Below, one piece after another: positions 52,277-61,350 of a stretch of 64,000 nucleotides of DNA. Source of the stretch: Pantoea rwandensis. GTDB lineage: Bacteria; Pseudomonadota; Gammaproteobacteria; Enterobacterales; Enterobacteriaceae. The stretch is taken from contig NZ_CP009454.1 of the NCBI RefSeq assembly GCF_000759475.1, positions 248,001 to 312,000 on the forward strand, written 5' to 3'. The first letter of the stretch is position 1; every line of letters starts with the position of its first letter. Under the pieces are notes generated by a model. It saw nothing but the letters and a program-made list of their open reading frames with translations. It did not search any database and was not told the DNA's origin. A program made the translations under genes and the position numbers.

Positions 52277-53545
52277 TTACAGCGCTTTCACCGTCAAATC
52301 ACCCGCTTTCCATGCATCAATCAGGAAAAACGGCATCGGCAACAGCCACTCACTGCCCTTCACTTTGGCGGGATAGCACCAGCTTTGTCCATTGTGAGTG
52401 AGTTCAACCTGCTGCCAGCCGTTATCAACATTCTCCACCTTGCCCGCCATGCTGGAATACCCGGCGTTGCTGCCGACGTGAAAACGCTCGGTTTGCCAGC
52501 GAATTGGCGGGTGTGCGGGCCACGCCTGGGCATGATGGAATCGGAAGATGTCGTCATGATTTAGCAGGCTTTCGCGCACCGTCGGCCACAACGCCACTTT
52601 GAGGAAGTACTGATCGGTGAAGCGTTCACTGCCGCTGTACTGGCCGATAAAGTCGCGTATCTGCTGCTCAACGTTGTGGAACACGCCATGACAGCCGCCC
52701 CACATGCCCGCCAGCAGCAGTTCGGTATGCGTAAAGTAATCACGCATATGATGGAACCAGCATGGCGATTGCAGCCAGGCTTCTACCGCCGCCACTTCAC
52801 GCTCCGACAGCAGGGAGTCCGCATCTCGCACGATATAGCGTTTTACGCGGGGATCATCCATCACCAGAAAGCGCCACAGCGTCGGGAATAGGGTCTTCTC
52901 ATGTGACATATCCACTAACTGGACATTCGACTGCTTTAGACGCTGCCAGACGTGTTGCGGCACGCTGTCGTCAAGATAGATGCGACACATCCAACCGGGA
53001 TAGAACTCGCGCGCAACGTCGATATTTTTGATCAGCGTTTCACAGTAGCGCGGTTGGCCGCCATACAGACTGAATGAGATGATATTTTCAGTTGGGTTCG
53101 TGGGATTGAAAGACGGTGGCGCTGCTGCGGGATACGCCACTGTGTGGCCCTGACGAAAGATCGCGTCCGACTTCTCCAGCGACTCGCGGCCGTAACGTGC
53201 CACTTCATCGTGCTTTTCCAGCCAGCCACACACTTCCGTTAAGCCATCGAGCCAGGTGTCAGAGGCCTGCGCACGCTGTGCGGCTGGGGCCTGATAAATT
53301 TTTTGGTAGGTTTTGTAGGATTTTTTGTACTCGCCCACGCGCATCAGCGTTAGCGCATAGTCGCTGAGCACTTGCATATTTTGCGGCATGACGCGCAAAA
53401 CTTCTTCACAGCACTGACGTGCCACGGGGAAGTCAGAGGCCGCCATTGCCTGGCGAAAACGTGCTGCCACGCTCTCAATACGAGACTGCGCAGCAGCGGG
53501 AGTAGGATTAAAGGCAGGACGCGGAGCAGAAACCGTTTTGCGCAT
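52277..53545 (-). CDS. TPR protein with glycosyltransferase-like domain, function unknown
   Basis: I do not recognise a named gene. The 422-residue protein has a Pro/Ala-rich N-terminus, one or two TPR-like units at about 28-95 (FRQAMAASDFPVARQCCEEV, then LMRVGEYKKSYKTYQKIY), a helical linker, and from about 150 a glycosyltransferase-like domain: ENIISFSLYGGQPRY, CRIYLDDSVP and a DxD-type motif in YIVRDADSLLSERE (Asp pair plus Arg-Glu) followed by AVEAWL. There is no signal peptide or membrane segment. It sits between rmuC and udp, adjacent in E. coli, and follows a strong hairpin after udp, so it may have its own promoter. A sugar-transfer role is an inference from the motif. Confidence 0.75.
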   Translation of the reverse strand: MRKTVSAPRPAFNPTPAAAQSRIESVAARFRQAMAASDFPVARQCCEEVLRVMPQNMQVLSDYALTLMRVGEYKKSYKTYQKIYQAPAAQRAQASDTWLDGLTEVCGWLEKHDEVARYGRESLEKSDAIFRQGHTVAYPAAAPPSFNPTNPTENIISFSLYGGQPRYCETLIKNIDVAREFYPGWMCRIYLDDSVPQHVWQRLKQSNVQLVDMSHEKTLFPTLWRFLVMDDPRVKRYIVRDADSLLSEREVAAVEAWLQSPCWFHHMRDYFTHTELLLAGMWGGCHGVFHNVEQQIRDFIGQYSGSERFTDQYFLKVALWPTVRESLLNHDDIFRFHHAQAWPAHPPIRWQTERFHVGSNAGYSSMAGKVENVDNGWQQVELTHNGQSWCYPAKVKGSEWLLPMPFFLIDAWKAGDLTVKAL

Positions 53546-53569
53546 AGTTGTTTTCTCAGTATCAGCTGA

Positions 53570-53633
53570 AAAACGTGCGCAATGTGATGGCAGCAGGGAA
53601 TTCCTTATCCGTAATTCCTGCTGCCTTGCGCAC
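53570..53633 (-). terminator. Large hairpin terminator after udp
   Basis: On the minus strand TGCGCA and GGCAGCAGG-AATT arms pair with AATT-CCCTGCTGCC and TTGCGCAC around a 10-nt loop, followed by GTTTTTC. The stem starts at the udp stop codon. It should end most udp transcripts before the downstream unnamed gene. Confidence 0.8.
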
Positions 53634-54394
53634 TAAATTAAGCGACGCGCGGCTTCTACAACAATTTTCACCGCATCGCTTTCGGTCTGTTTCATGGTCG
53701 CGGCATCCGGGATCTCTTTCTGCGTACGGTTAACGATGACACCCGCCACCATGCCCGCTCGCAGCCCCTGACTGGCGCACATGGTTAACAGTGTAGCGGA
53801 TTCCATCTCATAGTTAAGAACCCCCATTTGCTGCCACTCTTGCATTGATCCCTGGAAGCGATTCACCACACGTCCTGAGAACGTGTCGTAACGTTCCTGC
53901 CCCGGGTAGAAGGTGTCAGAAGAAGCGGTAATACCGATGTGCGTTTTGGCACCGCAGGCTTCTGCTGCGGCCACCAGCGCGGTGGTGCAGGTGAAATCGG
54001 CCACTGCCGGGAACTCCATCGGCGCAAAGTGCAGGCTGGCACCGTCAAGACGCACCGAAGCAGTGGTCACCAGCACGTCGCCGACATTGATATTCGGCTG
54101 GATCGCCCCGGTCGTGCCCACACGCAGGAAAGTACGCACGCCGAGCTGCGCCAGTTCTTCCACCGCAATAGAGGTCGATGGACCGCCGATACCGGTAGAA
54201 CAGACCACCACCGGCTTGCCATCCACTTCCGCGAGGTAAGTGGTGAATTCACGGTGCGAAGCCAGATGCTGTGGATTATCCATCAGCGCAGCGATTTTTT
54301 TCACACGCTCCGGATCGCCGGGAACGATAGCCAGTGTGGCTCCTTTCAGATCGGCTTTAGTGATACCAAGGTGGAAAACGTCAGACTGGGCCAT
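53633..54394 (-). CDS. udp: Uridine phosphorylase
   Basis: Udp reversibly splits uridine to uracil and ribose-1-phosphate in pyrimidine salvage. The 253-residue hexamer-forming enzyme equals the E. coli length; phosphate and base sites lie in [49 protein letters not shown] and MNYEMES-type ([10 protein letters not shown]). The start at 54394 has AGGAG upstream; the open frame runs 18 codons further into the promoter region. Two CRP sites upstream point to cAMP-CRP/CytR control. Confidence 0.97.
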   Translation of the reverse strand: MAQSDVFHLGITKADLKGATLAIVPGDPERVKKIAALMDNPQHLASHREFTTYLAEVDGKPVVVCSTGIGGPSTSIAVEELAQLGVRTFLRVGTTGAIQPNINVGDVLVTTASVRLDGASLHFAPMEFPAVADFTCTTALVAAAEACGAKTHIGITASSDTFYPGQERYDTFSGRVVNRFQGSMQEWQQMGVLNYEMESATLLTMCASQGLRAGMVAGVIVNRTQKEIPDAATMKQTESDAVKIVVEAARRLI

Positions 54395-54455
54395 AACAGA
54401 CTCCTGATAGATAAGGGATATGCGTGTCACTCTACGTGAGAGCGCCACATAAATA

Positions 54456-54471
54456 TGTGATTTATTTCACC
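54456..54471. promoter_or_regulatory. CRP site 1 of udp
   Basis: TGTGATTTATTTCACC matches the TGTGA-N6-TCACA consensus except for the last base. Its centre lies about 70 bp upstream of the udp start codon, where a -41.5 class II activator site would fall with a short leader. Confidence 0.75.
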
Positions 54472-54507
54472 ATCGACAATGAAACTTACATTATCAGGAA
54501 ATTATTA

Positions 54508-54523
54508 TGTGATTTTCATCACA
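54508..54523. promoter_or_regulatory. CRP site 2 of udp
   Basis: TGTGATTTTCATCACA is a perfect match in both half-sites. It lies exactly 52 bp upstream of CRP site 1. Tandem CRP sites with this spacing flank a CytR site in the E. coli nucleoside promoters such as deoP2, so CytR repression is likely. Confidence 0.85.
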
Positions 54524-54694
54524 CATTGCAGCTCGGCAATTCCGAATTGCTACAAGCGGTACTGCGTAAGTTCGGGTGGCGGTGTTAATAGAGAAGAAGA
54601 ACATAAGTACACATCCCTCTGAACCCTACGTCAGCCTTGCTCCTGGGCCAGGCTATAGTTACGTGATTGCGCACTTGCTAGCACGGAGAGAACA

Positions 54695-55531
54695 ATGAAA
54701 ACCGAAGACAATATGGCACAAAAATCAGCAGCCGGCGGCTTTGCCCCAGCCGTTCAGCCCATCGCCAGCAGCACCATTACCACCGTCAGTGACGCTATTC
54801 ACACCGGTGAAACGTCTGTTCCCAGCCAGGGAGAGAACCTGCCAGCTTATTATGCCCGCCCCAAATCCTATGAAGGCAAGCTGCCGGTGATTCTGGTGGT
54901 GCAGGAGATTTTTGGCGTTCACGAGCATATTAAAGATATCTGCCGTCGTCTGGCGCTGGAAGGTTATCTGGCGGTTGCACCTGAACTCTATTTCCGTGAA
55001 GGCGATCCTGGTGACTACAGTGATATCCCGACACTGTTCAAAGAACTGGTCAGCAAGGTGCCCGATTCTCAGGTGCTGTCCGATCTCGATCACGTTGCCA
55101 ACTGGGCCGCACGCCACGATGGCGATATTCGTCGCATGGCAATCACGGGCTTCTGCTGGGGCGGACGCATCAGTTGGCTGTTCGCCGCGCACAATCCGCA
55201 GGTGCGGGCGGCGGCGGCCTGGTATGGTCGGTTAGAGGGTGAGAAAACCCTCAAACAACAAAAACATCCTATCGATGTGGCCGTCGATCTTAACGCACCG
55301 GTGCTCGGATTGTACGGCGGTCAGGATGAGAGCATCCCGTTAGAGAGCATTGATAAGATGCGTCAGGCGCTGCATGCCGCCAATGCCAAAGCGGAGATCG
55401 TGGTGTATCCGGAAGCGGGACACGCGTTTAATGCCGATTATCGCCCAAGCTACCATGCTGACTCAGCCGCTGATGGCTGGGCACGGATGCTGGCCTGGTT
55501 TAAGCAGTATGGCGTTGCACCCAACGCGTAA
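54695..55531 (+). CDS. dlhH: Dienelactone hydrolase family protein (YsgA/DlhH)
   Basis: Alpha/beta hydrolase of 278 residues related to carboxymethylenebutenolidase. The catalytic triad is visible: Cys in GFCWGG, Asp in GGQDESIP and His in AGHAFNADY; VVQEIFGVHEHIKDICRRLA contributes the oxyanion region. The physiological substrate in enterobacteria is not known. GGAGA precedes the ATG at 54695; MAQKSA six codons later is a possible alternative that would match the E. coli N-terminus more closely. It is divergent from udp and convergent with metE, as ysgA is in E. coli. Confidence 0.9.
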   Translation: MKTEDNMAQKSAAGGFAPAVQPIASSTITTVSDAIHTGETSVPSQGENLPAYYARPKSYEGKLPVILVVQEIFGVHEHIKDICRRLALEGYLAVAPELYFREGDPGDYSDIPTLFKELVSKVPDSQVLSDLDHVANWAARHDGDIRRMAITGFCWGGRISWLFAAHNPQVRAAAAWYGRLEGEKTLKQQKHPIDVAVDLNAPVLGLYGGQDESIPLESIDKMRQALHAANAKAEIVVYPEAGHAFNADYRPSYHADSAADGWARMLAWFKQYGVAPNA

Positions 55532-55536
55532 TAACA

Positions 55537-55562
55537 AGGGGCGCTGCACGGCGCCCCTGTTT
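55537..55562. terminator. Terminator between dlhH and metE
   Basis: AGGGGCGC and GCGCCCCT form an 8-bp stem with a 6-nt loop, followed by TGTTTA. It lies between two convergent genes; the T-run is short, so strength is uncertain. Confidence 0.6.
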
Positions 55563-55569
55563 ATCGCGA

Positions 55570-57840
55570 TTACGCCGATTCTGCGCGCAGCTTTTTCGCG
55601 GCGGTCACCATGTTCGCCAGCGCCTGCCGGGTTTCACTCCAGCCGCGGGTTTTCAAACCACAGTCCGGGTTGACCCACAAACGTGCGGGCGGAATACTTT
55701 GAGCCGCTTTGTGCAGCAGATCTTCAATCCATTCCACGCTGGGTACGTTCGGGGAATGAATGTCATACACACCTGGCCCAATTTCGTTCGGGTATTCGAA
55801 CGCTTTAAACGCATCCAGCAATTCCATATCCGAGCGTGAGGTTTCGATGGTAATCACGTCCGCGTCCAGTGCCGCTATCGAATCCATGATGTCATTGAAC
55901 TCGCAATAACACATGTGCGTGTGGATCTGCGTTTCATCCTGCGCCACAGCCGCGTTGAGGCGGAAGGCATCAACTGCCCAGGTCAGGTACGCAGCCCAGT
56001 CCGACTGGTGCAATGGTAAGCCTTCGCGCAGAGCGGGTTCATCAATCTGAATGATCCCGATCCCGGCTTTTTCCAGGTCTTCCACTTCATCACGCAGCGC
56101 CAGTGCAATCTGTTTAGCAAGGGTTTCCCGCGTCACGTCTTCACGCGGGAATGACCAGCACAGAATCGTGACGGGGCCGGTGAGCATACCCTTCACTGGC
56201 TTATCAGTCAGCGATTGCGCGTACTTCGCCCACTCAACGGTAATCGGCTGCGGGCGACTGACATCACCGATAATCACCGGCGGCTTCACACAGCGAGAGC
56301 CATAGCTTTGCACCCAGCCATTTTGCGTAAACACGAAGCCATCGAGGTTTTCGCCGAAGTATTCCACCATGTCATTACGCTCTGCTTCGCCGTGCACCAG
56401 CACATCCAGCCCGAGCCGTTCCTGTTCGGCAATCGCCTGCTTGATGTGCTCCGCGATGCCGGTGCGATAGTGGCCTCCATCGATATTGCCTTTTTTGAAG
56501 TCGAGTCGCAGGCCGCGAATTTCGGTGGTTTGCGGGAAGGATCCAATCGTGGTGGTCGGCCAGGCTGGCAGATTAAAGCGATGGCGCTGCGCTTTGGCAC
56601 GTTCGTCATAGTGGCTGGCGCGCTCAACGTCTTTGGCCTGAATATTCGCCAGACGTGCACCCACTGCGGCATTGTGCACGCGCGAAGAATGAGAACGAGC
56701 ACGAATCGGCGCGCTCCACTCCGTCAGCGAGGCCGCATCGTTATTATTGAGCGCCTGGCTCAACAACTTCAGCTCAGCACACTTCTGTAAAGCAAAGGCA
56801 AACCAGCTTTTCACTTCCGCATCGAGCCGGGTTTCGACACTGAGATCGATCGGGCTGTGCAGCAGCGAGCAGGAGGAACCAATCCACAGATTTTTACGCT
56901 GCCCGACCAGCGGTTTCAGGCGATCGAACCAGCGGCTGAGATCGGCACGCCAGACATTGCGGCCGTTGATCACCCCGACTGAGAGCAGCCAGTCGGTCGG
57001 GAGTTGTTGGTGAATATGCTGGATGTCATCTTTGCCATGCACCAGGTCAACGTGCAAACCTTGAACCGGCAGCGTCTTAATGACATCGAGATTTTGACCA
57101 ATGCTGTCAAAGTAGGTCGTCAGTAGCAGTTTTACATGACCTTGCAGCGCATCGTAGGCAGGCTTGAACGCCTCACGCCATTCCTGTGGCAGCTCCAGCA
57201 CCAGCGCGGGTTCATCTATCTGCACCCATTCAATACCGCGCTGATGCAGTTCAGCCAGCACTTGCTGATAGACCGGCAGAATCGCTGTCAGCAACGACAG
57301 GCGGTCAAACGGCTCACCTTTGACTTTGCCCAACCACAGGTAAGTGACCGGCCCCAGCAGCACCGGTTTGATCGGGTGACCCAGCGCCAATGCTTCGTCC
57401 ACTTCTTCGAGCAGCTGTGTCCAGCTCAGTGAGAACTGCTGGCCTTGCGTGAATTCCGGCACCATATAGTGATAGTTGGTGTTGAACCATTTGGTCATTT
57501 CAGCGGCGGCGGCAGGTTCACCGCTGGGTGCGCGGCCACGTCCCAGACGGAACAGCGTATCGAGATCGACCGATCCATCCTGGTTCTGATGGCGCGCCGG
57601 CACATTGCCCAGCATCAGGCTGGTGGTCAGCACATGATCGTACCAGGCGAAATCGCCCACGGGCAGCAGATCCACCCCCGCGTCTTTCTGCTGTTGCCAG
57701 TGACGAGCGCGCAGCTCGCGCCCCACGGCCAGCAGCGCTTCCTGTGAGCTGTTGCCTGCCCAGTAGCTTTCCTGTGCTTTTTTCAGTTCACGACGCAGAC
57801 CGACACGAGGGAAACCGAGCGTATGGTTCAGAATGGTCAT
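55570..57840 (-). CDS. metE: Cobalamin-independent methionine synthase MetE
   Basis: MetE transfers the methyl group of 5-methyltetrahydropteroyl-tri-glutamate to homocysteine. The 756-residue protein has the duplicated barrel structure of the family. The zinc site is in the C-terminal half: HTHMCYCEF (His and Cys), a Glu in [14 protein letters not shown], and Cys in [18 protein letters not shown] precedes the ATG. The gene is divergent from its activator gene metR, and the intergenic region holds three met boxes, so MetJ repression and MetR activation are expected. Confidence 0.98.
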   Translation of the reverse strand: MTILNHTLGFPRVGLRRELKKAQESYWAGNSSQEALLAVGRELRARHWQQQKDAGVDLLPVGDFAWYDHVLTTSLMLGNVPARHQNQDGSVDLDTLFRLGRGRAPSGEPAAAAEMTKWFNTNYHYMVPEFTQGQQFSLSWTQLLEEVDEALALGHPIKPVLLGPVTYLWLGKVKGEPFDRLSLLTAILPVYQQVLAELHQRGIEWVQIDEPALVLELPQEWREAFKPAYDALQGHVKLLLTTYFDSIGQNLDVIKTLPVQGLHVDLVHGKDDIQHIHQQLPTDWLLSVGVINGRNVWRADLSRWFDRLKPLVGQRKNLWIGSSCSLLHSPIDLSVETRLDAEVKSWFAFALQKCAELKLLSQALNNNDAASLTEWSAPIRARSHSSRVHNAAVGARLANIQAKDVERASHYDERAKAQRHRFNLPAWPTTTIGSFPQTTEIRGLRLDFKKGNIDGGHYRTGIAEHIKQAIAEQERLGLDVLVHGEAERNDMVEYFGENLDGFVFTQNGWVQSYGSRCVKPPVIIGDVSRPQPITVEWAKYAQSLTDKPVKGMLTGPVTILCWSFPREDVTRETLAKQIALALRDEVEDLEKAGIGIIQIDEPALREGLPLHQSDWAAYLTWAVDAFRLNAAVAQDETQIHTHMCYCEFNDIMDSIAALDADVITIETSRSDMELLDAFKAFEYPNEIGPGVYDIHSPNVPSVEWIEDLLHKAAQSIPPARLWVNPDCGLKTRGWSETRQALANMVTAAKKLRAESA

Positions 57841-57959
57841 TTAGTGATCTCCAGATATGCTTAACGAGTCGAGCCCGTTTACGTTCATCCAGCGAGTGAA
57901 ATTGCCGTCCGCTGAACGCCTGAACTGGACGAAAGTCATGTGGCGGTGGCGCTTGCTTG

Positions 57960-57983
57960 AGATGTTTAGCCGTCCAGATGTTT
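57960..57983. promoter_or_regulatory. Three tandem met boxes (MetJ operator) between metE and metR
   Basis: AGATGTTT, AGCCGTCC and AGATGTTT are contiguous 8-mers, each matching 6 of 8 positions of the MetJ consensus AGACGTCT. MetJ dimers bind adjacent boxes cooperatively with S-adenosylmethionine. The array is 72-95 bp ahead of metR and about 120-143 bp ahead of metE, so it could control both. I found no clean MetR TGAA-N5-TTCA site. Confidence 0.65.
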
Positions 57984-58055
57984 ACACCGCCATAATCTGC
58001 GGGTACTGTATGTTCCTCAAGCGCAATTTGTTCAATCTCGATGTGAAGGACTCTC

Positions 58056-58985
58056 ATGATCGAACTCAAACACCTGAGAACGCTGCAGGCGTTGCAGAAT
58101 ACCGGCTCGTTGGCCGCTGCCGCCGCTCAGCTTCATCAGACACAATCGGCGTTATCTCATCAGTTCAGCGATCTGGAACAGCGGCTGGGCTTTCGCCTGT
58201 TTGTGCGCAAGAGCCAGCCGTTGCGGTTTACGCCACAGGGGGAAATCATGCTGCAGTTGGCCGAGCAGATTTTGCCGCAGATTCAGCAGGCGTTGCAGGC
58301 ATGCCACGAGCCGCATCAGACCACGCTGCGCATTGCCATTGAATGCCACAGCTGCATTCAGTGGCTGACGCCGGCCCTCAATAATTTCCGCCAGAGCTGG
58401 CCGCAAGTGGTGGTCGATTTTAAATCGGGTGTGACTTTTGATCCCCAGCCCGCCTTGCAGCAGGGCGAACTGGATGTGGTGTTGACCTCCGATATCCTGC
58501 CGCGCAGCGGTTTGTTCTATACGCCGATGTTTGATTTTGAGGTGCGTCTGGTGCTGGCCCCGGACCATCCGCTGGCAAAGCTGGAACATATCTCACCAGA
58601 AGATTTAGCCGATGAGGTGCTGATGATCTATCCGGTGCAGCGTCAGCGTCTCGATATCTGGCGTCATTTCCTGCAGCCTGCAGGTATCAGTCCGGCGTTG
58701 AAGAGTGTGGACAATACGTTGTTGCTGATTCAGATGGTGTCAGCACAGATGGGTATTGCGGCCCTTCCGCATTGGGTGGTGGAGAGTTTTGAAAAGCAGG
58801 GTCTGGTGGTGACCAAAACATTGGGTGAGGGTTTGTGGAGCCGTTTATATGCCGCCGTGCGCGATGGTGAGCAGCGTCAGCCGGTGTTAGAAGCCTTTGT
58901 GCGCTTCGCCCGCCAGCACGCCTGTGACCATCTGCCGTTTGTACGCGATGCCGCTCGCCCGGGTTCATTGCAGTCAATTTCTTGA
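58056..58985 (+). CDS. metR: LysR-type regulator MetR
   Basis: MetR activates metE and other methionine genes with homocysteine as co-effector. The 309-residue protein has the LysR winged helix-turn-helix at 1-65 ([20 protein letters not shown], then [16 protein letters not shown]) and a C-terminal effector domain with [14 protein letters not shown] and [12 protein letters not shown]. It is slightly shorter than E. coli MetR (317). Divergence from metE is the standard arrangement. Confidence 0.96.
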   Translation: MIELKHLRTLQALQNTGSLAAAAAQLHQTQSALSHQFSDLEQRLGFRLFVRKSQPLRFTPQGEIMLQLAEQILPQIQQALQACHEPHQTTLRIAIECHSCIQWLTPALNNFRQSWPQVVVDFKSGVTFDPQPALQQGELDVVLTSDILPRSGLFYTPMFDFEVRLVLAPDHPLAKLEHISPEDLADEVLMIYPVQRQRLDIWRHFLQPAGISPALKSVDNTLLLIQMVSAQMGIAALPHWVVESFEKQGLVVTKTLGEGLWSRLYAAVRDGEQRQPVLEAFVRFARQHACDHLPFVRDAARPGSLQSIS

Positions 58986-58991
58986 TCATCC

Positions 58992-59020
58992 CATGGGCGA
59001 CCTGTGTCGCCCGTGCTGTT
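58992..59020 (+). terminator. Probable terminator of metR
   Basis: CATGGGCGAC and GTCGCCCGTG form a 10-bp stem (one G-T pair) with a 4-nt loop, followed by CTGTTAT. The U-tract is weak. Confidence 0.5.
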
Positions 59021-59080
59021 ATCCCTGCCCGGCCTGCTCTATAATGCGCCGCCTCAATCCGCGACCAAGAGAGTTTCACC

Positions 59081-59563
59081 ATGACGAGTAACGATGTTCT
59101 GCGCAGCGTGCGCTATATGCTTGATTTGAGCGATAGCAAAGTGGTGGAGATTTTTGCCTTAGCGGGCAGTGAAGTGCCGCTGGAGGATGTGCAGGCGTGG
59201 ATGAAGAAGGATGATGATGCGGCGTTCCGTAAGTTGCCGGACGTGCTGATGGGCTATTTCCTCAACGGTTTGATTTTCTTCCGTCGCGGTAAGAGTGAAG
59301 ATGCGCCCGCACCTTCGGTTGAACGCCGTATGAATAACAATATTTTCATTAAGAAGCTACGTATCGCGTTTGCGCTGAAGACCACGGATATTCCCGTGGT
59401 GCTGGAGAAGGCAAACTTTAAGATTTCACAGGCTGAAGTCGGTGCGATTTTCCGTAATCCGGACCATAAGAACTACCGCGAGTGCGGTGACCAGATTCTG
59501 CGTAACTTTCTGAAGGGACTGACGATGATGAATCGTCCTGCGGCGCCTGCGAAAAAGGGCTGA
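59081..59563 (+). CDS. yehS: DUF1456 family protein YehS
   Basis: Cytosolic protein of 160 residues made of two related DUF1456 halves: SNDVLRSVRYMLDLSDSKVV at the start and NNIFIKKLRIAFALKTTDIP from about 86, each ending in an FLNGLIFFRRGK- or FLKGLTMMNRP-type helix. The E. coli homologue is YehS, whose role is unknown. A consensus -10 box TATAAT lies at 59040-59045, and GAGAG precedes the ATG. In E. coli yehS is at a distant locus; here it lies between metR and yigM. Confidence 0.88.
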   Translation: MTSNDVLRSVRYMLDLSDSKVVEIFALAGSEVPLEDVQAWMKKDDDAAFRKLPDVLMGYFLNGLIFFRRGKSEDAPAPSVERRMNNNIFIKKLRIAFALKTTDIPVVLEKANFKISQAEVGAIFRNPDHKNYRECGDQILRNFLKGLTMMNRPAAPAKKG

Positions 59564-59609
59564 TGGCTTTTCAGGAATGGGCTGATTGCTGTGTGTTTGT
59601 GCTCAGTCA

Positions 59610-60005
59610 GGGATAGCGTGGCAGATCGCAAAGGAATCCCACATCCCTGTGGATCGGCCTCGCCATCCATGGCTCGGACGCTTTGCTCCTCTGCCACGCT
59701 ATCCCTTCCCTTAAGCTTTGAGCGTCGCTTTGATATCAGGTCAGATGCAGGCCGCTCCGATCACGAAGGAATCTTACTTCCCTGTGGATCGGCTCGTCAT
59801 CTATGGCTCGGACGCTTTGCTCCTCTGCCACGCTATCCCTTCCCTTAAGCTTTGAGCGTCGCTTTGATATCAGGTCAGATGCAGGCCGCTCCGATCACGA
59901 AGGAATCTTACTTCCCTGTGGATCGGCCTCGTCATCTATGGCTCGGACGCTTTGCTCCACTGCCACGCCATCCCTTCTCTTAAGCTTTTAGCGTCGCTTT
60001 GATAA
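59610..60005. repeat. 135-bp intergenic tandem repeat between yehS and yigM
   Basis: A direct repeat with a period of 134-135 bp and about 2.8 copies: a partial copy at 59630-59700, full copies at 59701-59834 and 59835-59969, and a partial copy to about 60005. The first copy is bounded by perfect 16-bp inverted repeats (GGGATAGCGTGGCAGA at 59610-59625; TCTGCCACGCTATCCC at 59690-59705). Full units contain a hairpin-forming pair CCGATC...GATCGG. No credible reading frame crosses it. It fills nearly all of the gap after yehS. Confidence 0.85.
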
Positions 60006-60047
60006 CAGAGCAAAGCAACGTGCTTGTTAGCCATTCAGCTCGGCCAT

Positions 60048-60917
60048 TTAGGCATCGCTTTTGGACCCATGCCACACCACCCAACGCTTGTGCACGTATA
60101 GCGAAGCGAAAATGACAATCGCCCCGGCAATAAAGCTCGGCCAGTGCGGTTTTTCCTGCCAGATCGCCAGGTTCACCAGCAAGCCCGCCGGCACGTGCAT
60201 GTTGTTCATGATGCCCAGCGTACCGGCATCGACCTGCGTCGCACCGTAGTTCCACATAAAATAGCCCAGCCCGGAAGCCGCCACGCCTAGCCACACCAGA
60301 ATGCCCCACTGCAGTGAGGTGGTCGGCAGTTTGTTCGGGTTACCCCACAAGCTCCACGCAATGATGGCGATGATCACCGCGCCAAGATAGAACCACGAGA
60401 AGGCCGTGTGTTGCGGCATTGGGCGGGTTTCCTGCAGGCGCTTGTAGCCGACCATACCGATGGCAAAGCAGATGTTTGCCGCCTGCACCAGCAGCAAACC
60501 GAACCAGAAATGATCGCTAACTTTGTCATAGCGAATGATGGCCGCACCGGCTACCGCCAGCAGCGCGCTGAAGGCATAGCCGATTCGCAGCCGACGTCTG
60601 CTGAGCAAATCGTAAATCAGCGTGACGTAGAGCGGCGTCATCACGGTAAACAACAGGAATTCTGTCACGCTGAGGTAGGTATAAGCCTCAAAACTTAGCA
60701 GATACATGACGCCGAGTTGCAGCATTCCCACCAGCATGTACAGCAGGATGGTTGAGGCGCGATAGCCCTTCCAGCGCAGGAAGGGCAAAAAAACGAGCGC
60801 AGCCAACCCAAGGCGCATCAACACAGAGAACCAGGAGTCAACCTGGCCCGCAAGGTATTCCCCTATCAAACTAAAGGAAAAAGCCCACAAAATGGTGGTA
60901 ACGATCAGTAACAGCAC
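60048..60917 (-). CDS. yigM: EamA/DMT family transporter YigM (probable biotin transporter)
   Basis: Inner-membrane protein of about 289 residues with ten hydrophobic segments in two EamA halves. Landmarks shared with E. coli YigM, identified there as the biotin importer, are LPFLRWKGY, EFLLFTVMTPLYVTLIYDLLS, GMVGYKRLQETRPMPQH and GTLGIMNNMHVPAGLLVNLA. The start is uncertain: no ATG lies near the first membrane segment, and I use GTG at 60917 (GGGA about ten bases upstream). The frame stays open to an ATG at 61196, but those extra residues look non-family. Position next to yigL and pldB agrees with E. coli. Confidence 0.85.
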   Translation of the reverse strand: MLLLIVTTILWAFSFSLIGEYLAGQVDSWFSVLMRLGLAALVFLPFLRWKGYRASTILLYMLVGMLQLGVMYLLSFEAYTYLSVTEFLLFTVMTPLYVTLIYDLLSRRRLRIGYAFSALLAVAGAAIIRYDKVSDHFWFGLLLVQAANICFAIGMVGYKRLQETRPMPQHTAFSWFYLGAVIIAIIAWSLWGNPNKLPTTSLQWGILVWLGVAASGLGYFMWNYGATQVDAGTLGIMNNMHVPAGLLVNLAIWQEKPHWPSFIAGAIVIFASLYVHKRWVVWHGSKSDA

Positions 60918-61350
60918 GGTATTGATCCCAAAATGAACAGTGGCGCTAGTGTAAACAAACTGTCGTGGACGGGCTGAAATTTCTGGTTGACGAGTGGTCA
61001 AATTAAAATCAAACAAATCGCCGAATCCTCTTCTCTCATTGAGATGAGGTCCACTGCCGAAATCAGCTCGCGGATTGCGGATGCAGTGAATGTCATTCGA
61101 CGCAGCAACGGATTCCCCTTCCAAACCCAAAAGCCCCGACGCTTCATGCGCGAATACCAACATTTTTTGGTTTATATCGCTCTTTAATGTCATCAAAGTG
61201 TAACAATTGTGTCACACATCACAGTAACGTGGCGCAACCATCACTATCCTTTGCGCGAAATGGAACTTTGGTTTTGTTGTTACGCCAGAGGGCTTTTGAC
61301 CCAACCTGCTGGGAATTTATAAAAATATCGCGCCCTGGAGGGCCACATAC
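60918..61350. other. Divergent yigM-glpT intergenic region with CRP site
   Basis: About 430 bp, if yigM starts at 60917. A near-consensus CRP site TGTGTCACACATCACA lies at 61208-61223, about 130 bp ahead of glpT, fitting cAMP-CRP activation known for glpT. I could not identify GlpR operators with confidence. The part from 60918 to 61196 is open in the yigM frame but has no family similarity. Confidence 0.55.

Noticed and set aside
57841..58055. MetR binding site of the form TGAA-N5-TTCA
   Set aside because: TTCA and TGAA words occur near 57883-57898 but in the inverted order and with the wrong spacing, so I do not annotate a MetR site.
59591..59991. Two overlapping short open frames with near-identical peptide segments
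   Set aside because: They translate the 135-bp DNA repeat; the similarity is due to DNA duplication, and neither has a ribosome site.
59610..60005. CRISPR array
   Set aside because: The repeated unit is about 135 bp with no short repeat-unique spacer alternation, and no cas gene is nearby.
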